DNA of 64,000 nt from Cohnella sp. CFH 77786 (GTDB lineage Bacteria > Bacillota > Bacilli > Paenibacillales > Paenibacillaceae): the NCBI RefSeq assembly GCF_019400745.1, contig NZ_WJIB01000019.1, positions 42,775 through 106,774 on the forward strand, read 5' to 3'. Both the position numbers and the translations under genes were made by a program. Below, piece after piece: positions 15,858 to 26,000 of the stretch. The notes beneath the pieces were generated by a model. The model was not told the DNA's origin and did not search any database. It saw nothing but the letters and a program-made list of their open reading frames with translations. The stretch's first letter is position 1. The number at the start of each line of letters is the position of its first letter.

Positions 15858-17824
15858 TCCGGAAACCCCTCTTCCCCATCGATTTCTTTCAGGATTTTCT
15901 TCAGTTTCTTGACCGCTTCGGGCACGGTGCCCTGCAATTGCGCGGCTGCATTGGTCAGATGCCCGCCCCCGCCCAGCTTCTCCATCACGACCTGCACGTT
16001 GATCTGCCCGAGGGACCGCGCGCTGATGCCGACCGTCCCGTCCGGACGCTGCCCGAGGACGAACGAGGCTTTAACGCCCGTCATGTTCAGCAGCGTATCC
16101 GCGGCTTGCGCGATGAGCAGCTGGGGCACCGCCTTGCCGGCGTCCACCGCTGCGATCGCGAGATGATCGCGGAAAATCTCGGCGTGCCGGATGATTTCCG
16201 CCTTGCGGATGTATTCCTCCAGATCTTCTTTGAGCATCCGGTGGATCAGCATCGAATCCGCTCCGTTCCGCCGCAGGAACGACGCCGCTTCGAACGTCCG
16301 CGAACCCGTGCGGAAAGAGAAGCTCTTCGTGTCGACCGTAATGCCCGCGAGCAGCGCCGTCGCTTCCTTCACTTCAAGCGCCGCTCTCTCATGGATATAT
16401 TGCAACAGTTCCGTCACCAGTTCGCAAGTGGAAGATGCGTATGGCTCCATATAAATCAGCACGGCATCGTCGATGAATTCCTCGCTGCGCCGGTGGTGGT
16501 CGATGATGACGATCCGATCCGTCTGCTGCAGCAATCGCGGTTCCGCGACCATCGTGCCCCGGTGCGTGTCGACCACGACGGCGAGCGACCGCTTGCCGAC
16601 GAGTCCAAGCGCATGGTCCGGCGTGATGAACCTCCGGTACAGCTTGTCGTCCTCTTTGATCATTTCCATCAACCGCTGGATGGAGGGGTTGACCCCTTCC
16701 AGCACGATGAACGCTTCCTTCCCGTGCAGCTGCGCCGCCTTGAGCACCCCGATCGCGGCCCCTACGGCGTCCATATCGGGAATTTTATGCCCCATGATGA
16801 CGACATTGTCGCTTTCCTTCATCAGGTCGCGAAGCGCGTGGGCGATCACGCGCGCCCGGACCCGGGTCCGCTTCTCGACCGCGTTGCTCTTGCCGCCGTA
16901 GAAATTCTGCCGCTGGCCGACCTTCACGACCGCTTGGTCCCCGCCGCGCCCCAGCGCGATGTCGAGGCTGCTCTGCGCCAGATGTCCCAGCTCGATCACG
17001 TTGTCGCTGCCCGAAGCGAAGCCGATGCTGAGCGTCATCGGCAGCTTCTGGTCGACCGTGATCTCCCGGACCTCGTCCAGCAGGTCGAAACGGGATTGCT
17101 CGAGCTGCTTGAGCGAAACTTGATTGGCGATGACCATGTATCGGTCGGAGGACAGCCGGCGCAGGAACAAGCCGTATCTGTTGGCCCATTCGTTGATTTC
17201 TCCGGTCACCTTGGACAGCATGAGGGCGCGCTGCTGCTCGTCCATGCCTTGGGCGACCTCCTCGAGATTGTCCATCATGACGATTCCGAGCGCCAGCTTC
17301 TCTTCCTCGTAACGCTTCTTCAGCGTCCACATGTCCGTCACGTCGCGTACGTACACCATGCGTTCCTGCGGACGGAAAATCAGCTCGTAAACGCGTCCTC
17401 CGATCGTCGTTTCGATGGGCGGCCCGTCCTTATCCTTCTCCTTCACCTGCTGCAGGACGGGAAACAGCTGGCCGAGCGGCTCGCCGACGGCGGTCGGGCG
17501 TCCGGTCACCGAGGCGACGAACGCGTTGTGCCACTCCACTTCCTTCTCTTCGTTGTACAAAATGATGCCGAACGGCAACTGCCCGATGACATCGTTGCCT
17601 GCTCCCTTTATCCGATAGCTCAGGGTCAGCACATAGTCGTTCAGGTCCTTGCGGAAAGCCCGTTCCGCCATGATCCCGAACACGCCGACCGCGCCGCCGA
17701 GCACGAGGCCGAGAAGGCCGAGCACCCATTGATACCAAGTCAGCGCCACCGTCAGCACGAAAATGAGCACCAACGCCCACACGATATGCATGCCATGCCA
17801 TCGATTCACGAGAAACTTGGGCAT
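15854..17824 (-). CDS. gdpP: GdpP (YybT) cyclic-di-AMP phosphodiesterase
   Basis: A 656-residue membrane protein that cleaves c-di-AMP to pApA. It has two N-terminal helices (about 12-52), a PAS domain that binds haem in homologues (about 80-165), a degenerate GGDEF domain (about 170-300; SSDRYMV stands in place of the active motif), and a DHH/DHHA1 hydrolase. The Mn ligands are H346, D350 and D352 in GHKIPDMDAVG, D419, and DHH at 442-444. The C-terminal GGGGHLTNAAA loop is present. Start at 17824. Confidence 0.96.
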   Translation of the reverse strand: MPKFLVNRWHGMHIVWALVLIFVLTVALTWYQWVLGLLGLVLGGAVGVFGIMAERAFRKDLNDYVLTLSYRIKGAGNDVIGQLPFGIILYNEEKEVEWHNAFVASVTGRPTAVGEPLGQLFPVLQQVKEKDKDGPPIETTIGGRVYELIFRPQERMVYVRDVTDMWTLKKRYEEEKLALGIVMMDNLEEVAQGMDEQQRALMLSKVTGEINEWANRYGLFLRRLSSDRYMVIANQVSLKQLEQSRFDLLDEVREITVDQKLPMTLSIGFASGSDNVIELGHLAQSSLDIALGRGGDQAVVKVGQRQNFYGGKSNAVEKRTRVRARVIAHALRDLMKESDNVVIMGHKIPDMDAVGAAIGVLKAAQLHGKEAFIVLEGVNPSIQRLMEMIKEDDKLYRRFITPDHALGLVGKRSLAVVVDTHRGTMVAEPRLLQQTDRIVIIDHHRRSEEFIDDAVLIYMEPYASSTCELVTELLQYIHERAALEVKEATALLAGITVDTKSFSFRTGSRTFEAASFLRRNGADSMLIHRMLKEDLEEYIRKAEIIRHAEIFRDHLAIAAVDAGKAVPQLLIAQAADTLLNMTGVKASFVLGQRPDGTVGISARSLGQINVQVVMEKLGGGGHLTNAAAQLQGTVPEAVKKLKKILKEIDGEEGFPE

Positions 17825-17893
17825 GTTCCGATTCGCTCCCGTCTCCCGGATCCGGTTGTCCGCCGCGCGTGAGGCGCGCGAAACCGGCCGATC

Positions 17894-18808
17894 TTATTTC
17901 ACAAAGTAACGACGCAGCGGGAAAGCCGCGTCCAGCAATCCGATGAGGTAGAAAGGGAAGATCGGCGTAAAAAGAACGAGCAATACCGAAATGAGAACGG
18001 GCACGCCTTTGCTCCACTTCTTGGCGTCCGCCAGGAAGAAGAAGAAGCCGATGGCCTGCACGGTGAACGCGTACTGGAGCAAGGGCACGAGATTGGCGGT
18101 GACGACCGTCCAATACCCGGTTCCCTTCTCGGGCACGGCGAACGAGACGACAAGAGCGATGAGATAATACCATACCAGGCTGCGCGGCAATCTCCACGTC
18201 TTGGCTTGGGGCAAGCCGGGAATCTCGATGCCGCCGCGCTTCAGCGCGAGCCGGGTAAGCCCGTGCGTGACGATCGTAAACAGGAACGAGGAGAGAATGA
18301 GCAGCAGCGGCAGCATGGTCACGATCGCCTCGCCCAGCTCCGTCGCGGTGTCCGCTGCCCATCCGGCCGGGAACATGCCGCCGGTCTCGAACTGCATGAG
18401 AGAAGTCTTCAGCAGGGATGCCAGTTCCGCGGCCAGGTCGATCCGGAATTGCAGGGAGAACAGGACCAGTTCGATCAGCAATTGCGCCAGCAGCACGATG
18501 AATCCCGACAGGATGACCGTCCTGGCTTTTCGGCGTTTTTTGTACAAATACCCCATGACGATCGAAGGAACGAGGAAGAAAATCAAGAGCGTCAGGGCGA
18601 GCGGTCCGGCCGACCCGCTTAGGATGAAGGCAGCCGCTCCGATCGCAGCCGCATGCCCGGCAAAGGCGAGCGGTTTGAGCATCGTGAACAGGACGACAAG
18701 CGGCGTCATCAGCAGAAACAGGGTGATCGCGTTCAGCGGCGTCGGAACGGACAGCAGAACCGCAAGCGCCATCACGCTCCAGACGAGCGACTTCCAACTA
18801 TTATTCAA
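17894..18808 (-). CDS. yybS: YybS-type polytopic membrane protein (DUF2232)
   Basis: A 304-residue protein of unknown function with eight or so hydrophobic helices. It is found beside gdpP-rplI-dnaB in many Bacilli, and that context plus the helix pattern is the basis of the call. I chose the TTG start at 18808 (protein LNNSWKSLVW) because GAGGTGG precedes it and because the region upstream, though open to 18889, runs into the promoter. DUF2232 proteins resemble ECF-type substrate-binding membrane components, but a substrate is not known. Confidence 0.85.
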   Translation of the reverse strand: MNNSWKSLVWSVMALAVLLSVPTPLNAITLFLLMTPLVVLFTMLKPLAFAGHAAAIGAAAFILSGSAGPLALTLLIFFLVPSIVMGYLYKKRRKARTVILSGFIVLLAQLLIELVLFSLQFRIDLAAELASLLKTSLMQFETGGMFPAGWAADTATELGEAIVTMLPLLLILSSFLFTIVTHGLTRLALKRGGIEIPGLPQAKTWRLPRSLVWYYLIALVVSFAVPEKGTGYWTVVTANLVPLLQYAFTVQAIGFFFFLADAKKWSKGVPVLISVLLVLFTPIFPFYLIGLLDAAFPLRRYFVK

Positions 18809-18888
18809 AAGGGCCACCTCTTGCGCATGTCTGAGCTTGTCCGAGATCGTCGATCTGCGGCACCTGCCCGTAAAAGCTGCAATCTCCA

Positions 18889-18897
18889 TTATATCAT
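18889..18897 (-). promoter_or_regulatory. Extended -10 promoter of the yybS operon
   Basis: Reading leftward TGATATAAT gives a consensus extended -10, 81 bp before the yybS start. The -35 position falls in the dispersed repeat that begins at 18902 and is poor (TTAGCC), so the repeat supplies part of the promoter sequence. Confidence 0.6.
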
Positions 18898-18901
18898 AAG
18901 C

Positions 18902-18970
18902 AAGTAAAACGGCTAAGCCGTCCTTTTTCGAACGGATCGGCGTTTTGACGTTTGCTCGAAGCGATTCAGG
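18902..18970 (+). repeat. Dispersed intergenic repeat, copy 1
   Basis: Begins AAGTAAAACGGCTAAGCCGT and ends near GCGATTCAGG. It shares the family pattern (AAGT-AAAACG-GCT ... GTTTT ... GATTC) with six other copies in this window. The surrounding gap 18898-19263 has no credible gene. Confidence 0.65.
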
Positions 18971-19002
18971 ATTTATCGCATATTCCTTGCTTACCGAAGC
19001 GC

Positions 19003-19050
19003 TGAAAACGGCTAGTCGTCATTATAAACAGAGGATGCCTTTTTTATCGG
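19003..19050 (+). repeat. Dispersed intergenic repeat, copy 2
   Basis: Carries GAAAACGGCTAGTCGTC and AACAGAGGATG followed by TTTTTTATCGG, matching copies at 40784 and 39440 closely. Confidence 0.6.
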
Positions 19051-19263
19051 TCCCGCGCCAAGGTTCGCGGAGAAACCGCCGGTTGCTCCCCCCAACCGAT
19101 CCGAAATCAACGACTATGTTTCCTATCGTATGTTCGATTTGCCGGATCCATGCGGTTTGCGAGACTAACGGAAAGCGGGCTCGATTAATCGCATAAGCGG
19201 CTTCACAGGCTCACCCCTTCTCCCAGTATAAACTCCGGCGCGACGTTCGGGGGATGCATCTCG

Positions 19264-19319
19264 AAAAAAGCCGCAAGGGTCTCATCCGGCATCCGGATCC
19301 GGTTTGCCCCTTGCGGCTT
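19264..19319 (-). terminator. Terminator of the amidohydrolase gene
   Basis: An 11-bp stem AAGCCGCAAGG / CCTTGCGGCTT (19268-19278 with 19309-19319), with a smaller hairpin inside the loop, is followed leftward by TTTTTT. Confidence 0.75.
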
Positions 19320-19321
19320 GG

Positions 19322-21247
19322 TCATGCACTCCGAATCGTCCAGGCGAACTCGCCGCCGACGTCACGATTCAGCTTCCATCCGAGCGCTTGCAGCAGCGAG
19401 AGCGGAACGTACGTCCGATCTCCTACCGACAGCACCTCGGTTTGCCCTCCATCCCACCGGAGCAGGCAGCCCCGCTCCAGCATCAACTCCCCGGCGGCCG
19501 GTTTCGGCACACGGATTTCTCCTCCGCCGGCGCTTGCATCCGGGCGCAGAGCGAACGTCTTGGAAACCTCATCCCATTCATATCCGTATCCGTGCGCCCG
19601 TAAAGCCTCCAAATCGAAGTACATCGCGTTCCGATAGTCCAGGAGAGGCGTGGATGCGCCGTCCCAATCGGCGACGGCGTAATCCGCCGGGACGCGGAGG
19701 AATTCGCTCTTGATCGGCTTGCCGGCCCGCACCTCCTTGTGCAGGCCCTGAGGATCGAGCGCGATCCGGCCGCCGACGATCACGTACCGGATCCCCGCGG
19801 AAGGCAGATTCGGCTTCTCGACCGTAGACATGTCGCGGATCTCCCCGTAATCGAAAATCACGAAATCCGCGTCCATGCCTCTCGCGATGCGGCCTTTCTT
19901 CTTCAGCGCCGGGGCCTGCCTCTCGAGCCTCTTGGCGGGCAGAAGCGAGAGCTTGGCGATCGCGTCCGTCAGGGAGATGACCTTCCGATCGCGAACGTAT
20001 AAGCCGATCGTTCTGGCGAACGTTCCCGAGGCGCGCGGATGGTTGTTGAATCCGGGCTCCAGAATGGCGTCGCTTCCGATCATCACATAGGGAGCCCGGA
20101 GCGCTTCGACGACGTCGTCCTCCGGAATCGCATACGCAACCGCCAGCTTGCCTTCTTTCCGATATTTCCGGAATGTGCCCGCCGTCAGGCGTTCGTTCGT
20201 GCCCGCGATCTGCAAGTCCCGGTAAGAGATGCGGAATCGGTCCTGCCAGCCGTTGTCGAACCTCGCGGAGTTCAAATAGGTCCCCCAATAATCGTACGGG
20301 TACACGCACGACGTGATGTCCAGTCCCCCCGAGCGAGCTTCGCTCACCATGCCGAGCGATTGCTTCATGGAGAACGTGCCGCCCGTACTGTTGATATGGT
20401 CGATATGGACGGCTGCTCCCGAAGCCCGGGCGTAACCGACCAACTCCCGGATCGTATCGAAGTTCGTTCCCGGCTCTTCCATGTCGGAGTACCGTCCGTG
20501 AAAATACACCGGAACGTTGTATTTCCGCGCCAGCTTCATCAGCGGCATGATTTCCTTGCTCGTAATGCCCGGCACGTATTCCAGGCTGAACGAGATGCCC
20601 AATGCACCGTCGTTCAGCGCCTTCTCCGCCTGCGCCGCGAGCTCGGCCGACTGCTCCGCGCTGGCGGTGGCATATCGGCTCAGCTGGAACCGGTTGCGCG
20701 CCTGCGTGTAGAAGAAGGAAGCTCCGTAGTGAACGGGCGGCCGGTTTCTCTCGTAGTAGGGATACCATTTGGCCGGGGTCGAGGTTCCGCCGTGCATCGC
20801 GATATTGGTCGTGACGCCGTCTGCGATCTTGTTCCATACGCCCAGCGGGTTGGGGTCATAGGACAGGTTGTCGATAAACCCCGGCGCGACGACGAGCCCG
20901 GCCGCGTCGATCACCTTCTTGCCCCGCAGCGGTTGGTCGGTCACCAGGGCGATGGTGCCGTCCTTGACGGCGACGCTGAGCCCCGTCCGATCGAGCTTCG
21001 TCTCGGGATTGATAACCCTTCCGCCCCGAATGACCAGGTCGTAGACCTCATCCCGCTCCTCGACAGACGGCCGGTCGAGCGCCGCGGACGCTTCCTCGGC
21101 CAGCGAAGCCGATGACGGCCGAAAGGCCGCCTCTCCCCCTCGCGGGGAGAGAGCGGCCCATATTCCTGCTGCCATCGTCATTAAACCGAGTCCAACTACA
21201 ATCGATAAACGTTTGCTTCTCTTAAATCCTATCCGATAGGGAGCCAT
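19322..21247 (-). CDS. Membrane-anchored D-aminoacylase-like amidohydrolase lacking metal ligands
   Basis: A 641-residue protein. The order is: basic N-terminus, hydrophobic anchor (about 13-33), amidohydrolase fold (about 65-490), and a C-terminal part ending in a copper-amine-oxidase-N-like module (VGDRTYVPLSLLQALGWKL). The overall path follows N-acyl-D-amino-acid deacylases: GRVINPETKLDRTG, PGFID, DGVTT, H250 in VYFHGR, H281/H284 in VHIDHINS and GSDAI with D393. However the strand-1 metal motif HxH is replaced by NLS (PGFIDNLSYD), and the usual Cys ligand in GNCG reads HGG. It is therefore likely inactive or altered. The start at 21247 was chosen over 21274 because GGAGG lies upstream. Confidence 0.8.
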   Translation of the reverse strand: MAPYRIGFKRSKRLSIVVGLGLMTMAAGIWAALSPRGGEAAFRPSSASLAEEASAALDRPSVEERDEVYDLVIRGGRVINPETKLDRTGLSVAVKDGTIALVTDQPLRGKKVIDAAGLVVAPGFIDNLSYDPNPLGVWNKIADGVTTNIAMHGGTSTPAKWYPYYERNRPPVHYGASFFYTQARNRFQLSRYATASAEQSAELAAQAEKALNDGALGISFSLEYVPGITSKEIMPLMKLARKYNVPVYFHGRYSDMEEPGTNFDTIRELVGYARASGAAVHIDHINSTGGTFSMKQSLGMVSEARSGGLDITSCVYPYDYWGTYLNSARFDNGWQDRFRISYRDLQIAGTNERLTAGTFRKYRKEGKLAVAYAIPEDDVVEALRAPYVMIGSDAILEPGFNNHPRASGTFARTIGLYVRDRKVISLTDAIAKLSLLPAKRLERQAPALKKKGRIARGMDADFVIFDYGEIRDMSTVEKPNLPSAGIRYVIVGGRIALDPQGLHKEVRAGKPIKSEFLRVPADYAVADWDGASTPLLDYRNAMYFDLEALRAHGYGYEWDEVSKTFALRPDASAGGGEIRVPKPAAGELMLERGCLLRWDGGQTEVLSVGDRTYVPLSLLQALGWKLNRDVGGEFAWTIRSA

Positions 21248-21305
21248 GCCATCCGTTCCTCCGTGCAGCTGCAACAGTGATGGGTCGCGTACGCTCGCGA
21301 GGCTC

Positions 21306-21746
21306 CTAGGCTTCCCTCATCCACTTCGTTTTATTCTTATCCGCAGGCACGAGGAGGTTTGCGCAATAATCGATAATGTCGCTCCGGCGCACGATGCCGA
21401 TGAAATGATTCATGTCGTCGACGACCGGCACGAAGTTCTGGGTTTTGGCCAGGGAAATCAGATCTTCCATATCGGCGTCGATGCGGACGGCGCGGTTGTT
21501 CATCCGAAGCGGCACCTCCGACAGCGAGACGCGGTGCAGTTGGTCAAACGTGAGTTCCGGACGGTTCTTCAGAAACCACAGAAGGTCTCCCTCCGTGACC
21601 GTGGCCCGGTACTCGCCTCTCTCGCTGATCACCGGAACGGCCGTATAGCGGTGATGCTCCATCCGCTCCAAGGTCTGCCTGAAGGTCGCGTTGTCCGTCA
21701 CGCAGATCACTTCCTGCTTGGGCAGCAGAAAAAAAGCGATATTCAT
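21306..21746 (-). CDS. CBS-domain pair protein
   Basis: A 146-residue cytoplasmic protein made of two CBS motifs (about 8-65 and 80-140) with little else. The hallmarks HHRYTAVPVISERGEYRATV and NFVPVVDDMNHFIGIVRRSD are clear. Stand-alone CBS pairs bind adenine nucleotides such as AMP, ATP or c-di-AMP and regulate partners. AAGGAGAGG precedes the ATG. The gene lies between the LCP gene and the amidohydrolase, all leftward. Confidence 0.9.
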   Translation of the reverse strand: MNIAFFLLPKQEVICVTDNATFRQTLERMEHHRYTAVPVISERGEYRATVTEGDLLWFLKNRPELTFDQLHRVSLSEVPLRMNNRAVRIDADMEDLISLAKTQNFVPVVDDMNHFIGIVRRSDIIDYCANLLVPADKNKTKWMREA

Positions 21747-21769
21747 TTTGTCCTCTCCTTACCGTGGCG

Positions 21770-22789
21770 TTAATCGGCATACGCGTTCGTGTCGGGGGAA
21801 GGAACGGTCAGCTGTTCCGCCGGGGTGTTAGGATCCAGCCAGGCGGAGATCGTTTTCTTGACGGCTGCAAGATCCGCCTCGTCAGCCACATAATACCACA
21901 AATTCTGTTCTCCCATCCTCTTCCCTTCGCCATGCAGCGTATAACTGACGATGCGGTGGTCGGTCTGCAGGAATTGCTTGGCCAGGTCGGTCAGCGCGGA
22001 GGGCTGGATGTCCGTACGGAAATTGTCCCCGAGGATGCCGAGAATCTCGGGAATCTTGGTCCATTGCTGCAGCGACGAAGCCTTGCGGACCAACGCCTCG
22101 AGAAACTGCCGGTTCCGCTCCGTTCGCGACACGTCATCTCCCGCGTCCTCGCGGTAACGGACGAAGTTGAGCGCATCCCTGCCGTCATAGCTGGATTGGC
22201 CGGCTTTGATCGTGAACTTCTCGTGGTCTTTGCCTTTGTTGACGATGTCCTTCGTAATCGGCAGCGGGATCCCGCCGAGCGTATCCACGACCCGCACGAA
22301 GCCTTGGAAATCGATCGAGGCATAGTGGTCGATTCTCGCATCCAGCAGCTTCTCCACGCTCGCCACCGCCATCTCCGGTCCCCCGTATGCGTACGCGTGC
22401 GTGATTTTATCCTTCAAATCTCTACCCGCGATATCGGCATACGTATCGCGCGGGACCGAGAGCAAGAGAACTTGGCCGTCTTGGGGACGCACCACGGTGT
22501 AGATCAGCGTGTCGGACCTGCCTCTCTCCTCGCCTCTCGCGTCCACGCCCATTAGCAGCACGCTGAACGGCTTCTCCACGATCGGCGTTTCCTCCGCGGA
22601 AACACTCCGGGGCCGGGTCGTCAGAGGCACGTAGGAATTCGCAAGCTTCTTCTCGACTTCCTTGGACAGAAGTCGGTCGTACCCCCAGGCGGCCAAAGCG
22701 CCCCGGTTGGCGTAAGCAAGACAGCCCCCGACCAACAGCACCGCCAATACGCTTATCAACGATATTTTCAGTTTACGGTATTTATTCAT
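21770..22789 (-). CDS. LytR-CpsA-Psr (LCP) cell-wall glycopolymer ligase
   Basis: A 339-residue extracytoplasmic enzyme that transfers undecaprenyl-linked polymers such as teichoic acids to peptidoglycan. It has one N-terminal membrane helix (about 8-28) and an LCP domain with LLMGVDARGEERGRSDTL and VPRDTY, and the later Arg/Asp positions (NFVRYREDAGDDVSRTERNR). The ATG at 22789 was chosen because it is followed directly by the basic-hydrophobic anchor; an in-frame ATG at 22849 would add an unlikely 20-residue leader. It is divergent from the hybrid kinase at 23059. Confidence 0.92.
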   Translation of the reverse strand: MNKYRKLKISLISVLAVLLVGGCLAYANRGALAAWGYDRLLSKEVEKKLANSYVPLTTRPRSVSAEETPIVEKPFSVLLMGVDARGEERGRSDTLIYTVVRPQDGQVLLLSVPRDTYADIAGRDLKDKITHAYAYGGPEMAVASVEKLLDARIDHYASIDFQGFVRVVDTLGGIPLPITKDIVNKGKDHEKFTIKAGQSSYDGRDALNFVRYREDAGDDVSRTERNRQFLEALVRKASSLQQWTKIPEILGILGDNFRTDIQPSALTDLAKQFLQTDHRIVSYTLHGEGKRMGEQNLWYYVADEADLAAVKKTISAWLDPNTPAEQLTVPSPDTNAYAD

Positions 22790-23058
22790 GTTATGAGTGC
22801 CTCGCTTTCCGAAAAACTTTCCCATTTCTAGAACACGGCATGACTCCAAGTATACGATAAACCCGCTTCATAAGTTGCCGATTGCTACGATTTGTTTTGT
22901 GCCGCTTATTCCCAATGATACATAAAAGACAGCCGAATCGGTCAGGATGCGAACCTTAAATTTTCCTCATTCGAACAGAAATTTTGGGGGTTTCTGTCAA
23001 GATTTCGTAGATTTACTCGGCGATTTTCGTTACCATTCAGGAAAAGGAGGTTGTGTTC

Positions 23059-26000
23059 GTGCCGGCGCGCCGCTGGATCATCGGCATCACCGTATTTTAT
23101 TTGCTTCTGCTCGCCGCCGTCATGGTCCAATACCGGTACGATGAACGTGCCTGGCTGAAGGCGAAGGACGGACAACTCGATCTGACGGCCTGGGACTGGG
23201 AGAGGGACGGAGTGGCGAAGATCGCCGGGGAATGGCTCTTCTATCCGAATCGGCTCATGACCGATCCCGCTTCCATTCCGCCCGGAACCCAGGCCGTTAA
23301 AGCAGAAGTCCCGGGCAAATGGCCGGAACCTTATATCGGATACGGAACGTACAGGGTACGGTTGGTCATCCCGCCGCAGAGGACCGGGGAGAACGGCTCG
23401 CTGGCCTATTTCCTGCAATCGGTCATCGCGTCGCACCAACTGTCGGTGAACGGCCAGTTGATCGACAGCGTGGGGAGGCCCGCCGCCGGCAAAGACGAGT
23501 ACAAGGCAGCTGCCTACCCCCATATCTCCTATGCGCATTCGCACGCTGGCGTTCTTGACATCCTGATACCCGTGGCCAATTTCGATAACCGAGTGAAGGC
23601 GGGCATGTACAGTCCCCTGATGATCGGGCTTCCCGATTCCGTCACGACGGACCATCTCTTCAGCTTGGTCGTCGAATTCATCAGCGGCTTGATCTATCTC
23701 GTTCTCGCTTTCATCTTCCTGCTGTACGTCTATTTCAACCGCAAGAAGAGAGACGGCTGGCTGTATTTCTCCCTGTTCTTCTTCTGCGCCGCCGTCCACT
23801 CCGCCCAGCACGGGTCGCGGTGGATTTACCGCCTGTTCCCGCAGCTGTCGTATGAAGACAATCTCCGCCTCATTCTGTTGTCGATGCTGGGCGTCGTGCT
23901 TTTCGTTTCCCTGTTTCTGGCCAAGCGGTACCGAATCCGGAACCTGCAAATCGCGAACCGGGTCATGCTCCCGCTCCTCGTCTCGCTGTTTCTGTTCTGT
24001 TCGATTACGCCGGCCGATCTGTTTTCGTGGCTCTTCATCCCGATTCTCGTTCTGATCGGGGGCAGCCTGGTCTTCCTCATCGCCCTGTTGGCCATTCAGG
24101 TATGGCAAGGCCGGGAGGAAGCGCTGTACGACTATGTGATCCTTCTCGGCACGCTGATCATCGGAGCCAGCCGTTTCCTGTATTTATCCGGCATGTTCGG
24201 CGTTCATGAACCGAATCGCGCCTGGAGCGTGCTGCTTCTGCTTTTCGGTTTCTCCCTGATCCTGATCGTCGCGCACCGGATTCTCCTCCATGCCAGGCGC
24301 AGCGAAGCGATGTCGCTTGAACTCAAACGCCTGAACAGGAGCAAGGACGAGTTTCTGCAGCATGCCGCTTATCAGCTGCACGCTCCCTTGCAGGCGATGA
24401 CGACGCTCACCGCTACGATTCTCAGCCAAGTCCGGCGCCCGGAGGACGCCTTTAAGCAGCTGAAGCTGCTGGAAGCGATCGGAAGGCAAATGGATCTGCA
24501 GCTGCACGAGCTCACGGATTGGTCGAGATTGCAGGAAGGCACGCTGGAGCTCCATGCGAAACCGGTCGAGCTGGGGGCTCTCGTGAGACGGGTCATCGAG
24601 TGGAAAGAATATTTAATGCCCGGTTTATACGAACTTCAAATCATCGATCGCATCGGCAATCATCCCGTCTACGTGCAGGCGGACGAAGATCGGCTTCTGC
24701 AGGTCGTGTTCAATCTGCTGTCCGCCGCTATCGCCCAGACGGAATACGGGGATTTGATCGTCGAATCCTCTTCTTTCGGCAGCAAGGTCGAACTCGCGCT
24801 TCGCGGTTTCGCCCGCTACGACTTCGGCGGGGCTCAGGACCGCCGCCAAGCTCTTGACGTGAACTTGGCCGTCAGCCGGAAATTGATCGAACTTCACGGA
24901 GGCACGCTCCTCCTCGGAATTCATCCCGCCGGAAGCATCAACATCCGCATGACGCTTCCGACCGCGGACGCGGCTCCTGAATCCTGCCGGAGTCCGGAGA
25001 TGCCGCCGCTTCGCGATAACGAGCCGCCAGCCGTGCCGGCCGCGGGTTCCGCCTTCCAGGAAATCGCATTCTCCCGGGAAATGACGGACATTCGGATACT
25101 GGTATTGGACGATGATCCGGTTAACCTGGAGATCATCCGGAACCTGCTGCTGATCGATGGAATCGCGACGGACAGCGTTTCTTCCGCGAAGGATATCGAT
25201 GCCCTGCTCGATTCCGTCCGTAAATACGATCTCGTGATCCTCGACGCGGGGCTCCCCGGCATCTCGGGCATCGAGATCTGCAGGAGAATCCGCCGGGTTT
25301 ACCCGCTCTTCGACCTTCCGGTCTTGATGACGACCTCCAGCATCCGCCCGGGCGAAGTGATCGCCGCGCTGGCCGCGGGCGCCAACGACACCCTGGCCGT
25401 CCCGATCGCGTCCACCGAGCTTCGGGCCCGGGTTCGGAACCTTCTGCGGATCAAGGCGTCGGCAGCGGATTTCATCCGGATGGAGATGGCTTTCTTGCAG
25501 GCGCAAATCAAACCCCACTTTCTGTTCAACACGCTCAATTCGATCGCCGCGTTAAGCGAAGAGGATCCCGCAGGCTTGCGCAGGCTGCTGGACAGCTTCG
25601 CGACGTATTTGCGGGAGAGCTTCCGGTTCGACAGCATGGAGCCCCTCATTCCCCTCGATCGGGAACTCGGGCTCGTCCGTTCCTACTTGGAAATCGAGAA
25701 AATCCGATTCGGCGACCGCTTGTCGATTGAGATGGACATCGATGACGGCGTGCAGAAAGCGCTCATCCCGCCGCTTACGATTCAGCCCCTCGTCGAGAAC
25801 GCGGTGCGTCACGGCTTGATGACCCGCAAACGAGGCGGCTTGCTGAAGGTTGCCGTCAAGGCGGAAGACCCCTTCTGTTCGATCGCGGTTATCGACGACG
25901 GAGTTGGCATGGAGATGCCCGGGAATCCGCTGCAGGCTCCGAACGGAAGCAAGCAGGGCGTCGGGATGCAAAACGTGGAAAGAAGACTTCGGCAAGTGTA

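Noticed and set aside
15938..17872. A 644-codon open frame on the + strand
   Set aside because: It is antisense to gdpP, which has intact catalytic residues and conserved neighbours.
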